A stretch of 31,888 nt of DNA from CAZMGD01 sp964565705 (GTDB lineage: Bacteria > Actinomycetota > Acidimicrobiia > Acidimicrobiales > Ilumatobacteraceae), in assembly GCA_964565705.1 (NCBI GenBank), contig CAZMGD010000041.1:1-31888 (forward strand), read 5' to 3'. Position 1 is the stretch's first letter. Every line of letters starts with the position of its first letter. Positions 1 to 7,280 of the stretch are shown one piece after another. The position numbers and the translations under genes are program-made. The notes under the pieces were generated by a model. It searched no databases. It had not been told where the DNA came from and saw nothing but the letters and a program-made list of their open reading frames with translations.

Positions 1-843
1 CCAGTCGAGGTCGCAACGGGCCGTGATCAGCTCGTCGCCGGCCGTGCACGCCTGGGCGACGACCTGGCCGGACGGCGCCACGATGAGGCTCTGGGCGAGC
101 GAGTCGACCCCCTCCTCCACCCCACCCTTGGCCACGCCCACGACCCACGTGCCGTTCTGGTACGCGCCGGCCTGCATCACGAGGGCGTTGGGGAACCCCT
201 GGAGGATGTCCTGGCTCGGGTCGGGCGGGTAGTGGATCGGCGTGTTGTAGCCGCACAGGATCAGCTCGACGCCCTGCAACCCCATCACCCGGTAGGACTC
301 CGGCCAGCGGCGGTCGTTGCAGATCATCATCCCGACCAGGCCACCGAACGCCCGCCACACGCCGAACCCCTCCGGCCCTGGTTCGAAGTAGTACCGCTCG
401 GCGTGCTGGAACGGGCGGTCCGGCTCGTGGTGCTCGTGGCCGGGGATGTGCACCTTGTGGTAGCGGGCGACCACGCTGCCGTCGCGCTCGACGAGGATCT
501 GCGTGTTGAAGCGGTGGACGGTGCCGTCACCCTCGGCTTCGGTCAGCTCGGCGTAGCCGAGGCAGAAACCCATGCCGAGGCGCTTCGCCTCGTCGAACAG
601 CGGCTGCGTGTCGGGGCCCGGCATCGACCGCTCGTACCAGTGGTCGGCCTCGGTGATGTCGTCGACGAACCAGCGGGGGAAGAACGTCGTCAGCGCCAGC
701 TCGGGGAAGACGACCAGCTCGACCCCGTGCTGGTGTGCCTGGTGCAGCAGCGTGATCAGTCGCTCGACCACGTCCTTGCGGGTGTCGTCGCGCTGCACGG
801 GACCCATCTGTGCGGCGCCGACGGTCACGATGCGCTCGTTCAC
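1..843 (-). CDS. N-carbamoyl-D-amino-acid hydrolase-like nitrilase (3' end outside window)
   Basis: Nitrilase-superfamily amidohydrolase that would hydrolyse an N-carbamoyl amino acid to the amino acid, CO2 and ammonia in the cytoplasm. The frame stays open from GTG 843 to the window edge (281 codons), so the C terminus is missing. The catalytic triad is visible: Glu48 in VVFPELALTTFFPRW, Lys130 in YHKVHIPGHE and Cys175 in MMICNDRRWPE. The wording of these motifs matches D-carbamoylases of the Agrobacterium type more closely than plant-type N-carbamoylputrescine amidases; this is from memory of the family. The start GTG overlaps the stop of the upstream M20 carbamoylase by 4 bp (GTGA), so the two are probably translationally coupled. 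Beta-ureidopropionase is the main alternative role. Confidence 0.85.
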   Translation of the reverse strand, partial: MNERIVTVGAAQMGPVQRDDTRKDVVERLITLLHQAHQHGVELVVFPELALTTFFPRWFVDDITEADHWYERSMPGPDTQPLFDEAKRLGMGFCLGYAELTEAEGDGTVHRFNTQILVERDGSVVARYHKVHIPGHEHHEPDRPFQHAERYYFEPGPEGFGVWRAFGGLVGMMICNDRRWPESYRVMGLQGVELILCGYNTPIHYPPDPSQDILQGFPNALVMQAGAYQNGTWVVGVAKGGVEEGVDSLAQSLIVAPSGQVVAQACTAGDELITARCDLDW

Positions 844-2093
844 GAGCCGCCTCCTTGGTCGTGGGCCAGCGCCCAGAGGACGTGCAGCAGCACGTCGGCG
901 CCGGCGGTGAGATCGGCGGTGGACGTGTGCTCGGCCGGGTTGTGGCTGATGCCGCGCACCGACGGCACGAACACCATCGCCGTCGGGCACAACCGGGCCA
1001 GCATCTGGGCGTCGTGTCCGGCGCCGCTCGGCATCCGGAGCACGGTGTTGCCGAGTCGAGTCGCGGTCCGCTCGACGAGATCCACGACGTGCGGGTCGAA
1101 CTCCACCGGTTGGAACCGGGCCAGCGAGCGGGATTCGATCGTGACGCCTTCGGCGTCTGCCAACCGAGCCAGCTCCTCGGCGATCGCCGCCTCGGCCTCG
1201 CGCAGCACCGCCTCGGACGTGTTGCGGACGTCGAGCGTCATCGTGGCCCTCGCCGCGACCACGTTGACGAGGTTCGGGTGCAGCGTCAGGGAACCGACCG
1301 TGCAGACCTGGTGGCCGCCGAGCTCCAGCGCCAGGCGGCGGAGGAACACGGCGATCGCCGCGGCGACGTACGAGGCGTCGTGGCGCAGGGCCATCGGCGT
1401 CGTGCCGGCGTGGTTGCTCTGCCCGCGAATCGTCACCTCCTGCCAGGAGATGCCCTGCACGCCGGTGACCGCGCCGATGCCGAAGCCCTCGGCCTCCAGC
1501 ACGGGGCCCTGCTCGATGTGCAGCTCCACGTACGCGTGCGGTGCCAGGCCGGGGCAGGGCACGGGTCCGAGGTAGCCGATCCGGTCGAGCTCGTCGCCGA
1601 GGCGAGCGCCGTCGATGCCGACGATGTCGTGCGCCTCCTCGACGGACAGCCCGCCGGCGTACACGAGCGAGCCGAGCATGTCGGGGGCGAACCGGGCGCC
1701 CTCCTCGTCGGTGAAGAACGCGACCGACAGTGGGCGGCGCGGGGTGCGGCCGGTGCGCTGCAACGTCTCGATCACCTCGAGCCCACCGAGCACGCCGAGG
1801 TTGCCGTCGTAGCGCCCACCCGTGCGGACGGTGTCGATGTGCGAGCCGGTCATGACCGGTGCTCCGTCGCCGACCTGCCAGGTGCCCACGACGTTGCCGA
1901 TCGCGTCGACCCTGACATCGAGGTCGAGGTCGCGCATCCACGACACGACGAGATCGCGCCCGTCGCGGTCGTCGTCGGTGAGCGCCAGCCGAGCACAGCC
2001 GCCACCGTCGATCGCGCCGATCTCGGCGAGGGCATCGAGGCGCGCCTGCAGCCGGGCGCCGTCCACGCGCACGTCGTCGATCGGAGCGGGCAT
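840..2093 (-). CDS. M20-family Zn-dependent hydantoinase/carbamoylase (N-carbamoyl-L-amino-acid hydrolase-like)
   Basis: Dinuclear-metal amidohydrolase of the allantoate amidohydrolase / L-carbamoylase / beta-ureidopropionase group, 417 aa from ATG 2093. Metal and catalytic motifs are intact: GSHIDTV (His85), GRYDGNLGV (Asp96), FTDEEGARF (Glu130-Glu131), LHIEQG (His192), and C-terminal SGAGHDAQ and GISHNPAEHT. The frame extends to a GTG at 2105. I prefer ATG 2093 because TAGTGT on the minus strand ends exactly 8 nt before it, fitting a leaderless -10 box, and there is no Shine-Dalgarno sequence. It is the first gene of a two-gene unit with the D-type carbamoylase. Substrate (hydantoin-derived carbamoyl amino acid, carbamoyl-beta-alanine or allantoate) cannot be told from sequence alone. 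Confidence 0.88.
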   Translation of the reverse strand: MPAPIDDVRVDGARLQARLDALAEIGAIDGGGCARLALTDDDRDGRDLVVSWMRDLDLDVRVDAIGNVVGTWQVGDGAPVMTGSHIDTVRTGGRYDGNLGVLGGLEVIETLQRTGRTPRRPLSVAFFTDEEGARFAPDMLGSLVYAGGLSVEEAHDIVGIDGARLGDELDRIGYLGPVPCPGLAPHAYVELHIEQGPVLEAEGFGIGAVTGVQGISWQEVTIRGQSNHAGTTPMALRHDASYVAAAIAVFLRRLALELGGHQVCTVGSLTLHPNLVNVVAARATMTLDVRNTSEAVLREAEAAIAEELARLADAEGVTIESRSLARFQPVEFDPHVVDLVERTATRLGNTVLRMPSGAGHDAQMLARLCPTAMVFVPSVRGISHNPAEHTSTADLTAGADVLLHVLWALAHDQGGGS

Positions 2094-2101
2094 CGACGGG
2101 C

Positions 2102-2107
2102 ACACTA
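2102..2107 (-). promoter_or_regulatory. -10 element for the carbamoylase pair
   Basis: TAGTGT on the minus strand ends 8 nt before ATG 2093, so transcription should begin at or next to the start codon (leaderless). It lies inside the codons that a GTG 2105 start would use. Confidence 0.5.
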
Positions 2108-2145
2108 CCGAGCGCTTCTCGGAGCCGCCCGGGTGTCCACGTCGG

Positions 2146-2230
2146 TGTGAGCGTCAGCGTCTGTGTGATCGCAGACGGCTGTGAGCCAGGGCGGGACCAG
2201 CTCGGTTCACACAGACCGCGACCTTTCACA
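2146..2230. promoter_or_regulatory. Cluster of TGTGA/TCACA half-sites between divergent catabolic genes
   Basis: Three TGTGA copies (2146-2150, 2164-2168, 2180-2184) are followed by two inverted TCACA copies (2207-2211, 2226-2230). The first two lie in a direct repeat of CGTCnGTGTGA 18 bp apart (2140 and 2158). GTCTGTGTGA (2159-2168) and TCACACAGAC (2207-2216) form a perfect 10-bp inverted repeat across 38 bp. This looks like an operator array controlling the carbamoylases and/or the aminotransferase; the regulator is not in the window. The pattern is seen directly, the function is inferred. Confidence 0.5.
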
Positions 2231-2261
2231 CGGTCTCGGACACGGTGCGCCGGCGGACAAG

Positions 2262-3626
2262 ATGGCCGACATGACGATCGACCGCGCTCGACTGGCGCAG
2301 CTGCACGCCGAGGAGGAGCGTCGCTACGTCGAGCTCCATCCGGCGTCGGCGGCACTGGCGACGGACGCGCGAGCACATCTCCTGGGCGGGGTGCCGATGG
2401 CATGGATGACGCGGTGGCCCGGCGCGTTCCCGCTGACGTGCGTGCGGGCGAGCGGTGCCCGGTTCACCGACGCCGACGGGCTGGACTACGTGGACTTCTG
2501 CCTCGGCGACACCGGGGCGATGACCGGGCATGCGCTGCCGGCCGTCGCCGACGCCGTGGCGGCCCAGGCCCGCCTGGCGGTCACGACGATGCTGCCGTCT
2601 GCCGACGCGGCGTGGGTCGCCGCCGAGCTGCAGCGGCGGTTCGGGTTGCCGGCGTGGCAACTGGCGATGACCGCGACCGACGCCAACCGGTTCGCGCTAC
2701 GCCTCGCCCGGCACCTGACCGGCCGGCCGAAGGTGGCGGTGATGGACTGGTGCTACCACGGCACCGTCGACGACACCCTCGCGGTGCTCGACCAGCACGG
2801 CGCCGTGGTCCCCCGGCCCGGAGCACTCGGCCCGCCGGTCGATCCCGCGCTGACCACCCGGGTGGTGCCGTTCAACGAGATCGACACGCTGGCGCGCGGC
2901 CTGGCCCATGGTGACGTGGCCTGCGTGCTGATGGAGCCGGCGCTCACCAACATCGGCATCGTGCTGCCAGAACCCGGCTACCTCGACGCCGTGCGCCGGC
3001 TGACCCGCGAGCACGGCGCGCTCTGGATCGTCGACGAGACGCACACGATCTGCGTCGGCCCCGGCGGAGCGACAGCAGCGTGGGGGTTGGAGCCAGACCT
3101 GCTGGTGATCGGCAAGCCGATCGGCGGCGGCGTGCCGATCGCCGCCTTCGGCATGTCGGCGGAGGTGGCCGGCGCACTCGCGGTGGCGATGGCCGACGAC
3201 GGCATCGACGTGTCGGGCATCGGCGGCACCTTGACAGGCAACGCCTTGTCGGTCGCCGCTGCGCGAGCGACGCTGTCGAGCGCGCTGCGGGACGAGGACT
3301 TCGCAGCCGCCGTCCCGCTGGCCGACGCCTGGGCCGACGGCGTGCAGCGAACGATCGCCGCGGCGAGGTTGCCGTGGCACGTGCAGCGGCTGGGATGTCG
3401 AGCCGAGTACTGGTTCTCACCGCCGCCGCGCACCGGCGCCGAAGCCGCCGCGGCGTCGGATCACGAGCTCGATGCGTTCATGCACCTCTGGGCACTCAAC
3501 CGCGGGGTGCTGCTGACCCCGTTCCACAACATGGCGCTGCTGTCGCCATTCCACACCGCTGCCGACATCGATCTCCACAGCGAGGTGTTCGCCGGTGCCG
3601 TCGCCGCGCTGACCGGTCGCCGATGA
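2262..3626 (+). CDS. Class-III (PLP fold type I) aminotransferase
   Basis: PLP-dependent transaminase related to glutamate-1-semialdehyde aminomutase and omega-amino acid transaminases, 454 aa from ATG 2262. Motifs in order: ATDANRFALRLAR (phosphate-cup region, with Asp in place of the usual Glu of GTEAN), WCYHGTVDDT, DETHT (the Asp that pairs with the PLP pyridine nitrogen) and VIGKPIGGG with Schiff-base Lys285. The frame continues upstream to GTG 2181; that extension lacks family similarity and runs into the half-site cluster, so I start at ATG 2262 (ATG 2271 is also possible). It is divergent from two carbamoylases, so deamination of the released amino acid, for example beta-alanine to malonate semialdehyde, is an attractive but unproven role. 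Its end overlaps the next gene by 4 bp (ATGA). Confidence 0.85.
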   Translation: MADMTIDRARLAQLHAEEERRYVELHPASAALATDARAHLLGGVPMAWMTRWPGAFPLTCVRASGARFTDADGLDYVDFCLGDTGAMTGHALPAVADAVAAQARLAVTTMLPSADAAWVAAELQRRFGLPAWQLAMTATDANRFALRLARHLTGRPKVAVMDWCYHGTVDDTLAVLDQHGAVVPRPGALGPPVDPALTTRVVPFNEIDTLARGLAHGDVACVLMEPALTNIGIVLPEPGYLDAVRRLTREHGALWIVDETHTICVGPGGATAAWGLEPDLLVIGKPIGGGVPIAAFGMSAEVAGALAVAMADDGIDVSGIGGTLTGNALSVAAARATLSSALRDEDFAAAVPLADAWADGVQRTIAAARLPWHVQRLGCRAEYWFSPPPRTGAEAAAASDHELDAFMHLWALNRGVLLTPFHNMALLSPFHTAADIDLHSEVFAGAVAALTGRR

Positions 3627-4231
3627 TCGCCGTCTTGCTCGTCGCGCTGGCGCTCGTGGGCGTGGCCAACTGGTGGTCGCGTTGGCGTGAGAACCGCAGG
3701 GTGGAGGCGATCACCAAGCCGCTGTTCACCGTGCTCGCCGCAGCGCTCTGCGCGGCGCACGCCGACGGCCCGGCCGTCGCCGTCGCGTTGCTGGCGTTCG
3801 CGTGCTGCCTGGTCGGCGACGTGGCACTGCTGCCCGCCGTGAACGTGTTCATCGCCGGGCTCGGTGCATTCCTCGTCGGCCACCTGCTGTTCGTCGTCGC
3901 GTTCGTGGTCGAGGGACTCGACCGCCCGTGGTTCGCGCTGGTCGCCGCTGCGCTGCTGGTGCCGTTGCTCGCCGGTCCGGGCCGAGGGATCCTGCGCCAC
4001 AGCGGCGGGATGCGCGGCCCGGTGACCGGCTACCTCGTGATCATCTCGGCGATGATGCTCGTCGCCTGGGCGACCGGGCGGCCGGCGGCGATGATCGGTG
4101 CCGCCGCGTTCGTGGTCAGTGACACCCTCCTCGGCTGGGGGAGGTTCGTCCGTGAGCGCCCGTGGATACCCGTCGCCGTCATGGTGAGCTACCACGCCGC
4201 GCTGGTCGGGCTGGCGCTCGGCTTCGGGTGA
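3623..4231 (+). CDS. YhhN/TMEM86-family lysoplasmalogenase-like membrane protein
   Basis: Polytopic membrane protein of 202 aa, nearly all hydrophobic, with about seven to eight predicted helices. Family signatures are visible: TKPL near residue 30, LVGDVALL, FLVGHLLF, GAAAFVVSDTLLGWGRF and VMVSYHAA at the end. Characterised members hydrolyse the vinyl-ether bond of lysoplasmalogens; many bacterial members are untested. The start ATG overlaps the aminotransferase stop (ATGA), implying coupling, though a metabolic link is not obvious. The last 53 bp overlap tail-to-tail with the DinB-family gene on the other strand. Confidence 0.82.
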   Translation: MIAVLLVALALVGVANWWSRWRENRRVEAITKPLFTVLAAALCAAHADGPAVAVALLAFACCLVGDVALLPAVNVFIAGLGAFLVGHLLFVVAFVVEGLDRPWFALVAAALLVPLLAGPGRGILRHSGGMRGPVTGYLVIISAMMLVAWATGRPAAMIGAAAFVVSDTLLGWGRFVRERPWIPVAVMVSYHAALVGLALGFG

Positions 4232-4937
4232 GGCGATCGAGATCGCGCAGCGCGTAGCGGAGGTGTTGGAAGGACTCCTCGAACACCGTGGACAGGCAGT
4301 CGACGACAGCGGTCGTGCCGTTCTCCAGCACCTCGACCTCACGCCCGAGCTCCCCGGCGGTCACGGTGGCGAGGTACGCGGACAGCGTGGCGGCCTGCTC
4401 AGCGCGGATCGCCAGGACCTCGTCGAGCGACGCCTCGGCATCGCGGTCGATCCCGGGCCACGGGAAGTCCCGTGATCCGGCGTTCGAGATGCCGATCGGG
4501 TGGAACGCCGGCGCGCCGAGCACCGGTGCGAAGAACCACTTGTCGTCGGCGAACACCAGGTGACGCAGCGTCTGGACGAACGACCACTCGCCGCCGACGG
4601 ACTCGTGCTGCTGCGCCTCGCCGAGCTGCCGGGCACGCTCGACCGCCGATGCCCACGCCGCTTCAAGAGCTGCCCACGCGCGGCGGATCCCGTCCGGTTC
4701 GCGGGCTCGGATCTCGGCCCGGAGGGGATACCACGGGTCGTGCTCGTTGACGAAGCCCGTCACGTCGACGCCGTTGATCGTGATCCGATCGATCTCGGCG
4801 TCGATGTCCACGTCGATCAGCCGGGAGTGGGTGACCGACGCGCCGGTGAGGTCGACGTCGCGGAAGTGGGCCCGGGTGAGATCGACCGCCCAGAAGACCG
4901 CCTCGCTGAGATCCTGGTACTCGAACTCCTGGCCCAT
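4179..4937 (-). CDS. DinB-like protein with N-terminal pentapeptide repeats
   Basis: Protein of 252 aa with two parts. Residues about 10-45 form a short run of pentapeptide-like repeats (DLSEAVFWAVDLTRAHFRDV, then DLTGASVTHSRLIDV). Residues about 65-235 resemble a DinB four-helix bundle, with His in LRHLVFADDKWF and His in EESFQHLRYALRDLD as likely metal ligands. DinB proteins include thiol-dependent S-transferases and many of unknown activity; no substrate can be assigned here. The start is ATG 4937, preceded by repeated GAGGTGAG that serves as ribosome binding site; GTG 4940 directly before it is possible. It lies 14 bp after the MBL hydrolase, probably in one transcript. Its 3' end overlaps the convergent lysoplasmalogenase by 53 bp. 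Confidence 0.75.
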   Translation of the reverse strand: MGQEFEYQDLSEAVFWAVDLTRAHFRDVDLTGASVTHSRLIDVDIDAEIDRITINGVDVTGFVNEHDPWYPLRAEIRAREPDGIRRAWAALEAAWASAVERARQLGEAQQHESVGGEWSFVQTLRHLVFADDKWFFAPVLGAPAFHPIGISNAGSRDFPWPGIDRDAEASLDEVLAIRAEQAATLSAYLATVTAGELGREVEVLENGTTAVVDCLSTVFEESFQHLRYALRDLDRLTRSRAPARPARRGSSP

Positions 4938-4951
4938 CACCTCACCTCACC

Positions 4952-5662
4952 TCACCGCCCGAATGCCACCATCCACTGCTCGCGGCTGGTGGGACGGAAC
5001 ACGTAGTTGTCCTCGCGGACGGCGGCCATCGTCGCGCTCGACGGCACGGAGTAGCGGTGGCCGGGGAACACGATCGTGTCGTCGGGCAGCGCGGCGAGTC
5101 GTTGCAGGCTGAAGTACATCTGCTCGGGGTCGCTGCCGGGCAGGTCGGTGCGGCCGCAACCCTCCAAGAACAGCGTGTCGCCGGCCACCAGCCGACCGTC
5201 GACGAGGAAGCACTGGCTGCCGGGCGTGTGGCCGGGCGTGTGGACGAGCTGCACGTCGATGCCGCCGACGGTCACGACGTCGCCCGGATCGTGCACGGCG
5301 AGGTCGGCGGCGGTGAGCCCGGTCGTGCGCTCGACCCATGGCGCCTCCTCCCGCTGCACGTGGATCGGCACCGACACCCGGTCCAGCAGCGCTGCGACAC
5401 CCTCGATCGAGAAGCCCATCATCGAGCCGCCGACGTGGTCGGGGTGGTAGTGGGTGGCGAGCGCGCCCGACACGGTCATCCCGTCGGCGGCGGCGATGTC
5501 GAGCAGGTCGCCGACGGCGTAGGCCGGGTCGACCACCAGGCACTCGCCGGTGTCCCGGTCGCCGACCAGGTACACGAAGTTGACCATCTGCGTGCCGACC
5601 TGGTCGCCGACGGCGAAGTCGCGGCCCGACAGGAGCTGGCGGAAGTAGAGACGCTCGGTCAC
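4952..5662 (-). CDS. Metallo-beta-lactamase-fold hydrolase (glyoxalase II-like)
   Basis: MBL-fold metallohydrolase of 236 aa. Metal ligands are clear: THYHPDH (His71, His73, Asp75, His76), His145 in HTPGHTPG, Asp162 in VAGDTLF and His202 in FPGHRYS. The overall pattern (VDPAY near the start, GCGRTDLPGSD, PGHxY near the end) resembles hydroxyacylglutathione hydrolases and persulfide dioxygenase relatives. The glutathione-recognition region is not distinct enough to choose, and actinomycetes usually use mycothiol. The start is GTG 5662 with AGGA about 7 nt upstream; the frame upstream of this has no family similarity. It is followed after 14 bp by the DinB-like gene and is divergent from the ProA-like gene. 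Confidence 0.82.
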   Translation of the reverse strand: MTERLYFRQLLSGRDFAVGDQVGTQMVNFVYLVGDRDTGECLVVDPAYAVGDLLDIAAADGMTVSGALATHYHPDHVGGSMMGFSIEGVAALLDRVSVPIHVQREEAPWVERTTGLTAADLAVHDPGDVVTVGGIDVQLVHTPGHTPGSQCFLVDGRLVAGDTLFLEGCGRTDLPGSDPEQMYFSLQRLAALPDDTIVFPGHRYSVPSSATMAAVREDNYVFRPTSREQWMVAFGR

Positions 5663-5711
5663 CCCTTGATCCTGCCGCACTCGCGGCCCGAGCGGGCAGA
5701 CTGGGAGACCC

Positions 5712-7223
5712 ATGGGGACCGAACACGCCCACCTGCTGCGCCTGGAGGCCGGCCAGCCGATCCCGTTCGGGGGCGACCGCGTGGCCGTCGTCGACTCCGA
5801 TCTGGCCGCCGCCTTCGAGCCCGGCGACCGGCTGGTGGTCGTGCAGCAGTCCGGCGACCTGCTGCGCATCCCGGCCGCCGAGCACGCGGCCGCCGACCGT
5901 GCCGTCAGCGCGGCTGCAGGAGCGTTCGACGCCGTCCGCGCCGCCGAGCCTGATCGGATCACCGCGTTCTACGACGCGTTCGCCCGGCTGCTCGCCGACG
6001 ACACGGTGTTCGCGCGGATCGCCGCGGCGAACGCTGCCGACGTGTCGAGCGCGGCTGCGCGCGGGCGATCGACGACCCGGCTGGCGCTGAGCGGCGGCAT
6101 GCGGGCATCGATGATCGAGGCGCTGCTGATGTGGCGCGACCTCGGCGCGGGCGGCACCGAGATGCTGGAGCGGGTGGAGCACGAGGGGTGGAACGTCGAG
6201 GCCCGCCGCGCACCGCTCGGGCTCGTCGCGTTCGTGTTCGAAGGCCGCCCCAACGTGCTCGCCGATGCCACGGGGGTCCTGCGTTCGGGCAACGTCGTCG
6301 TGTTCCGGATCGGCAGCGACGCGCTCGGCACCGCCCGGGCGATCATCGAGCACGCGCTCGGCCCGGCGCTGCGCACGGCCGGCCTTCCGCAGGGCGCGGT
6401 GCAGCTCGTCGACGCAGCGAGCCACGCCGCTGGCTGGGCGCTGTTCAGCGATCGCCGCGTCGGTCTCGCGGTCGCCCGCGGCTCGGGCCCCGCTGTCGCC
6501 CAACTCGGTGCGGTGGCGCGCCAGGCGGGCATCCCCGTCAGCCTCCACGGCACGGGCGGCGCCTGGCTCGTCGCGACCAGATCGGCGGAGCGCGAGCGCC
6601 TTGCGGCCGCTGTCGCTGCCTCGCTGGACCGCAAGGTGTGCAACACGCTGAACGTGTGCTGCGTCACCGCCGACGCCACCGACCTCGTGGCGGTCGTCGT
6701 CGACGCCGCCGAGGCCGCAGCGGTGAGTCGCGGCGCGGTCGTGCGGGTGCATGCTGTCGGCGGCGAGGCGGCGAGCGCCGTCGGCCGCGAGCGCTTCGAG
6801 CGCGCCGTGATGGTGCGCCGGCCGGAGGGGACGCGCGAGGAGCCCCAGGCGGATCTGATCGACGAGGCCGACCTCGGCACGGAATGGGAATGGGAAGCCG
6901 ACCCGGAGCTGAGCATCGTCGTCGTGCGCGACCTCGACCATGCCGTCGAGCTGTTCAACTCCCACAGCCCCCGCTTCGTCGCCTCGCTGCTGTCCGCCGA
7001 TGCCGCCGAGCAGCAGCGGTTCTGGTGGTCGGTCGACGCGCCGTTCGTGGGCGACGGGTTCACCCGCTGGGTCGACGGGCAGTACGCGCTCGGCCGGCCC
7101 GAGCTCGGCCTGTCGAACTGGCAGGACGGCCGGCTGTTCGCCCGCGGCGGCGTGCTGTCGGGCGACGGCGTCTTCACCGTCCGCCTCAAGGTCGAGCAGA
7201 CCGACCCGTCCGTCCGCCGCTGA
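5712..7223 (+). CDS. Divergent glutamate-5-semialdehyde dehydrogenase (ProA)-like protein
   Basis: Aldehyde dehydrogenase-superfamily protein of 503 aa that aligns with ProA (usually about 415 aa) from roughly residue 65 on. ProA landmarks: FEGRPNVLADATGVLRSGN, IPVSLHGTGGAWLV, DRKVCNTLNVCCV (catalytic Cys310), FNSHSPRF and the terminal FTRWVDGQYALGRPELGLS block. Known ProA reduces gamma-glutamyl phosphate to glutamate semialdehyde for proline synthesis. Here the motifs are worn, about 65 extra residues precede the domain (a small beta-rich stretch around GDRVAVVDSDLAAAFEPGDRLVVV), and no proB is adjacent. It may therefore be a paralogue with another acyl-phosphate or aldehyde substrate. ATG 5712 has GGGAG a few bases upstream. 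The gene ends directly at a strong hairpin. Confidence 0.75.
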   Translation: MGTEHAHLLRLEAGQPIPFGGDRVAVVDSDLAAAFEPGDRLVVVQQSGDLLRIPAAEHAAADRAVSAAAGAFDAVRAAEPDRITAFYDAFARLLADDTVFARIAAANAADVSSAAARGRSTTRLALSGGMRASMIEALLMWRDLGAGGTEMLERVEHEGWNVEARRAPLGLVAFVFEGRPNVLADATGVLRSGNVVVFRIGSDALGTARAIIEHALGPALRTAGLPQGAVQLVDAASHAAGWALFSDRRVGLAVARGSGPAVAQLGAVARQAGIPVSLHGTGGAWLVATRSAERERLAAAVAASLDRKVCNTLNVCCVTADATDLVAVVVDAAEAAAVSRGAVVRVHAVGGEAASAVGRERFERAVMVRRPEGTREEPQADLIDEADLGTEWEWEADPELSIVVVRDLDHAVELFNSHSPRFVASLLSADAAEQQRFWWSVDAPFVGDGFTRWVDGQYALGRPELGLSNWQDGRLFARGGVLSGDGVFTVRLKVEQTDPSVRR

Positions 7224-7224
7224 C

Positions 7225-7274
7225 GTTCTCGGTCGGCTTCTGGTCGCTGGAGCGACCAGAAGCCGACCGAGAAC
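7225..7274. terminator. Bidirectional hairpin terminator, 23-bp perfect stem
   Basis: Arms 7225-7247 and 7252-7274 are perfect reverse complements over 23 bp with a 4-nt loop (TGGA). The hairpin begins 1 bp after the ProA-like stop and ends 6 bp before the stop of the convergent FAD oxidoreductase, so it can terminate both transcripts. It lacks a clear U-tract on either strand, as is common in high-GC actinomycetes. Confidence 0.8.
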
Positions 7275-7280
7275 CGTGGG

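Noticed and set aside
232..2150. Long plus-strand open frames opposite the two carbamoylase genes
   Set aside because: They mirror the third-position GC bias of the real minus-strand genes and have His/Arg/Val-rich shadow composition with no motifs.
2181..2261. Longer aminotransferase starting at GTG 2181
   Set aside because: The extra 27 residues have no family similarity and overlap the half-site cluster; ATG 2262 gives the usual length.
4947..6965. 672-codon minus-strand frame
   Set aside because: It runs antisense to the ProA-like gene and out of frame through the MBL gene; composition is low-complexity and no domain is present.
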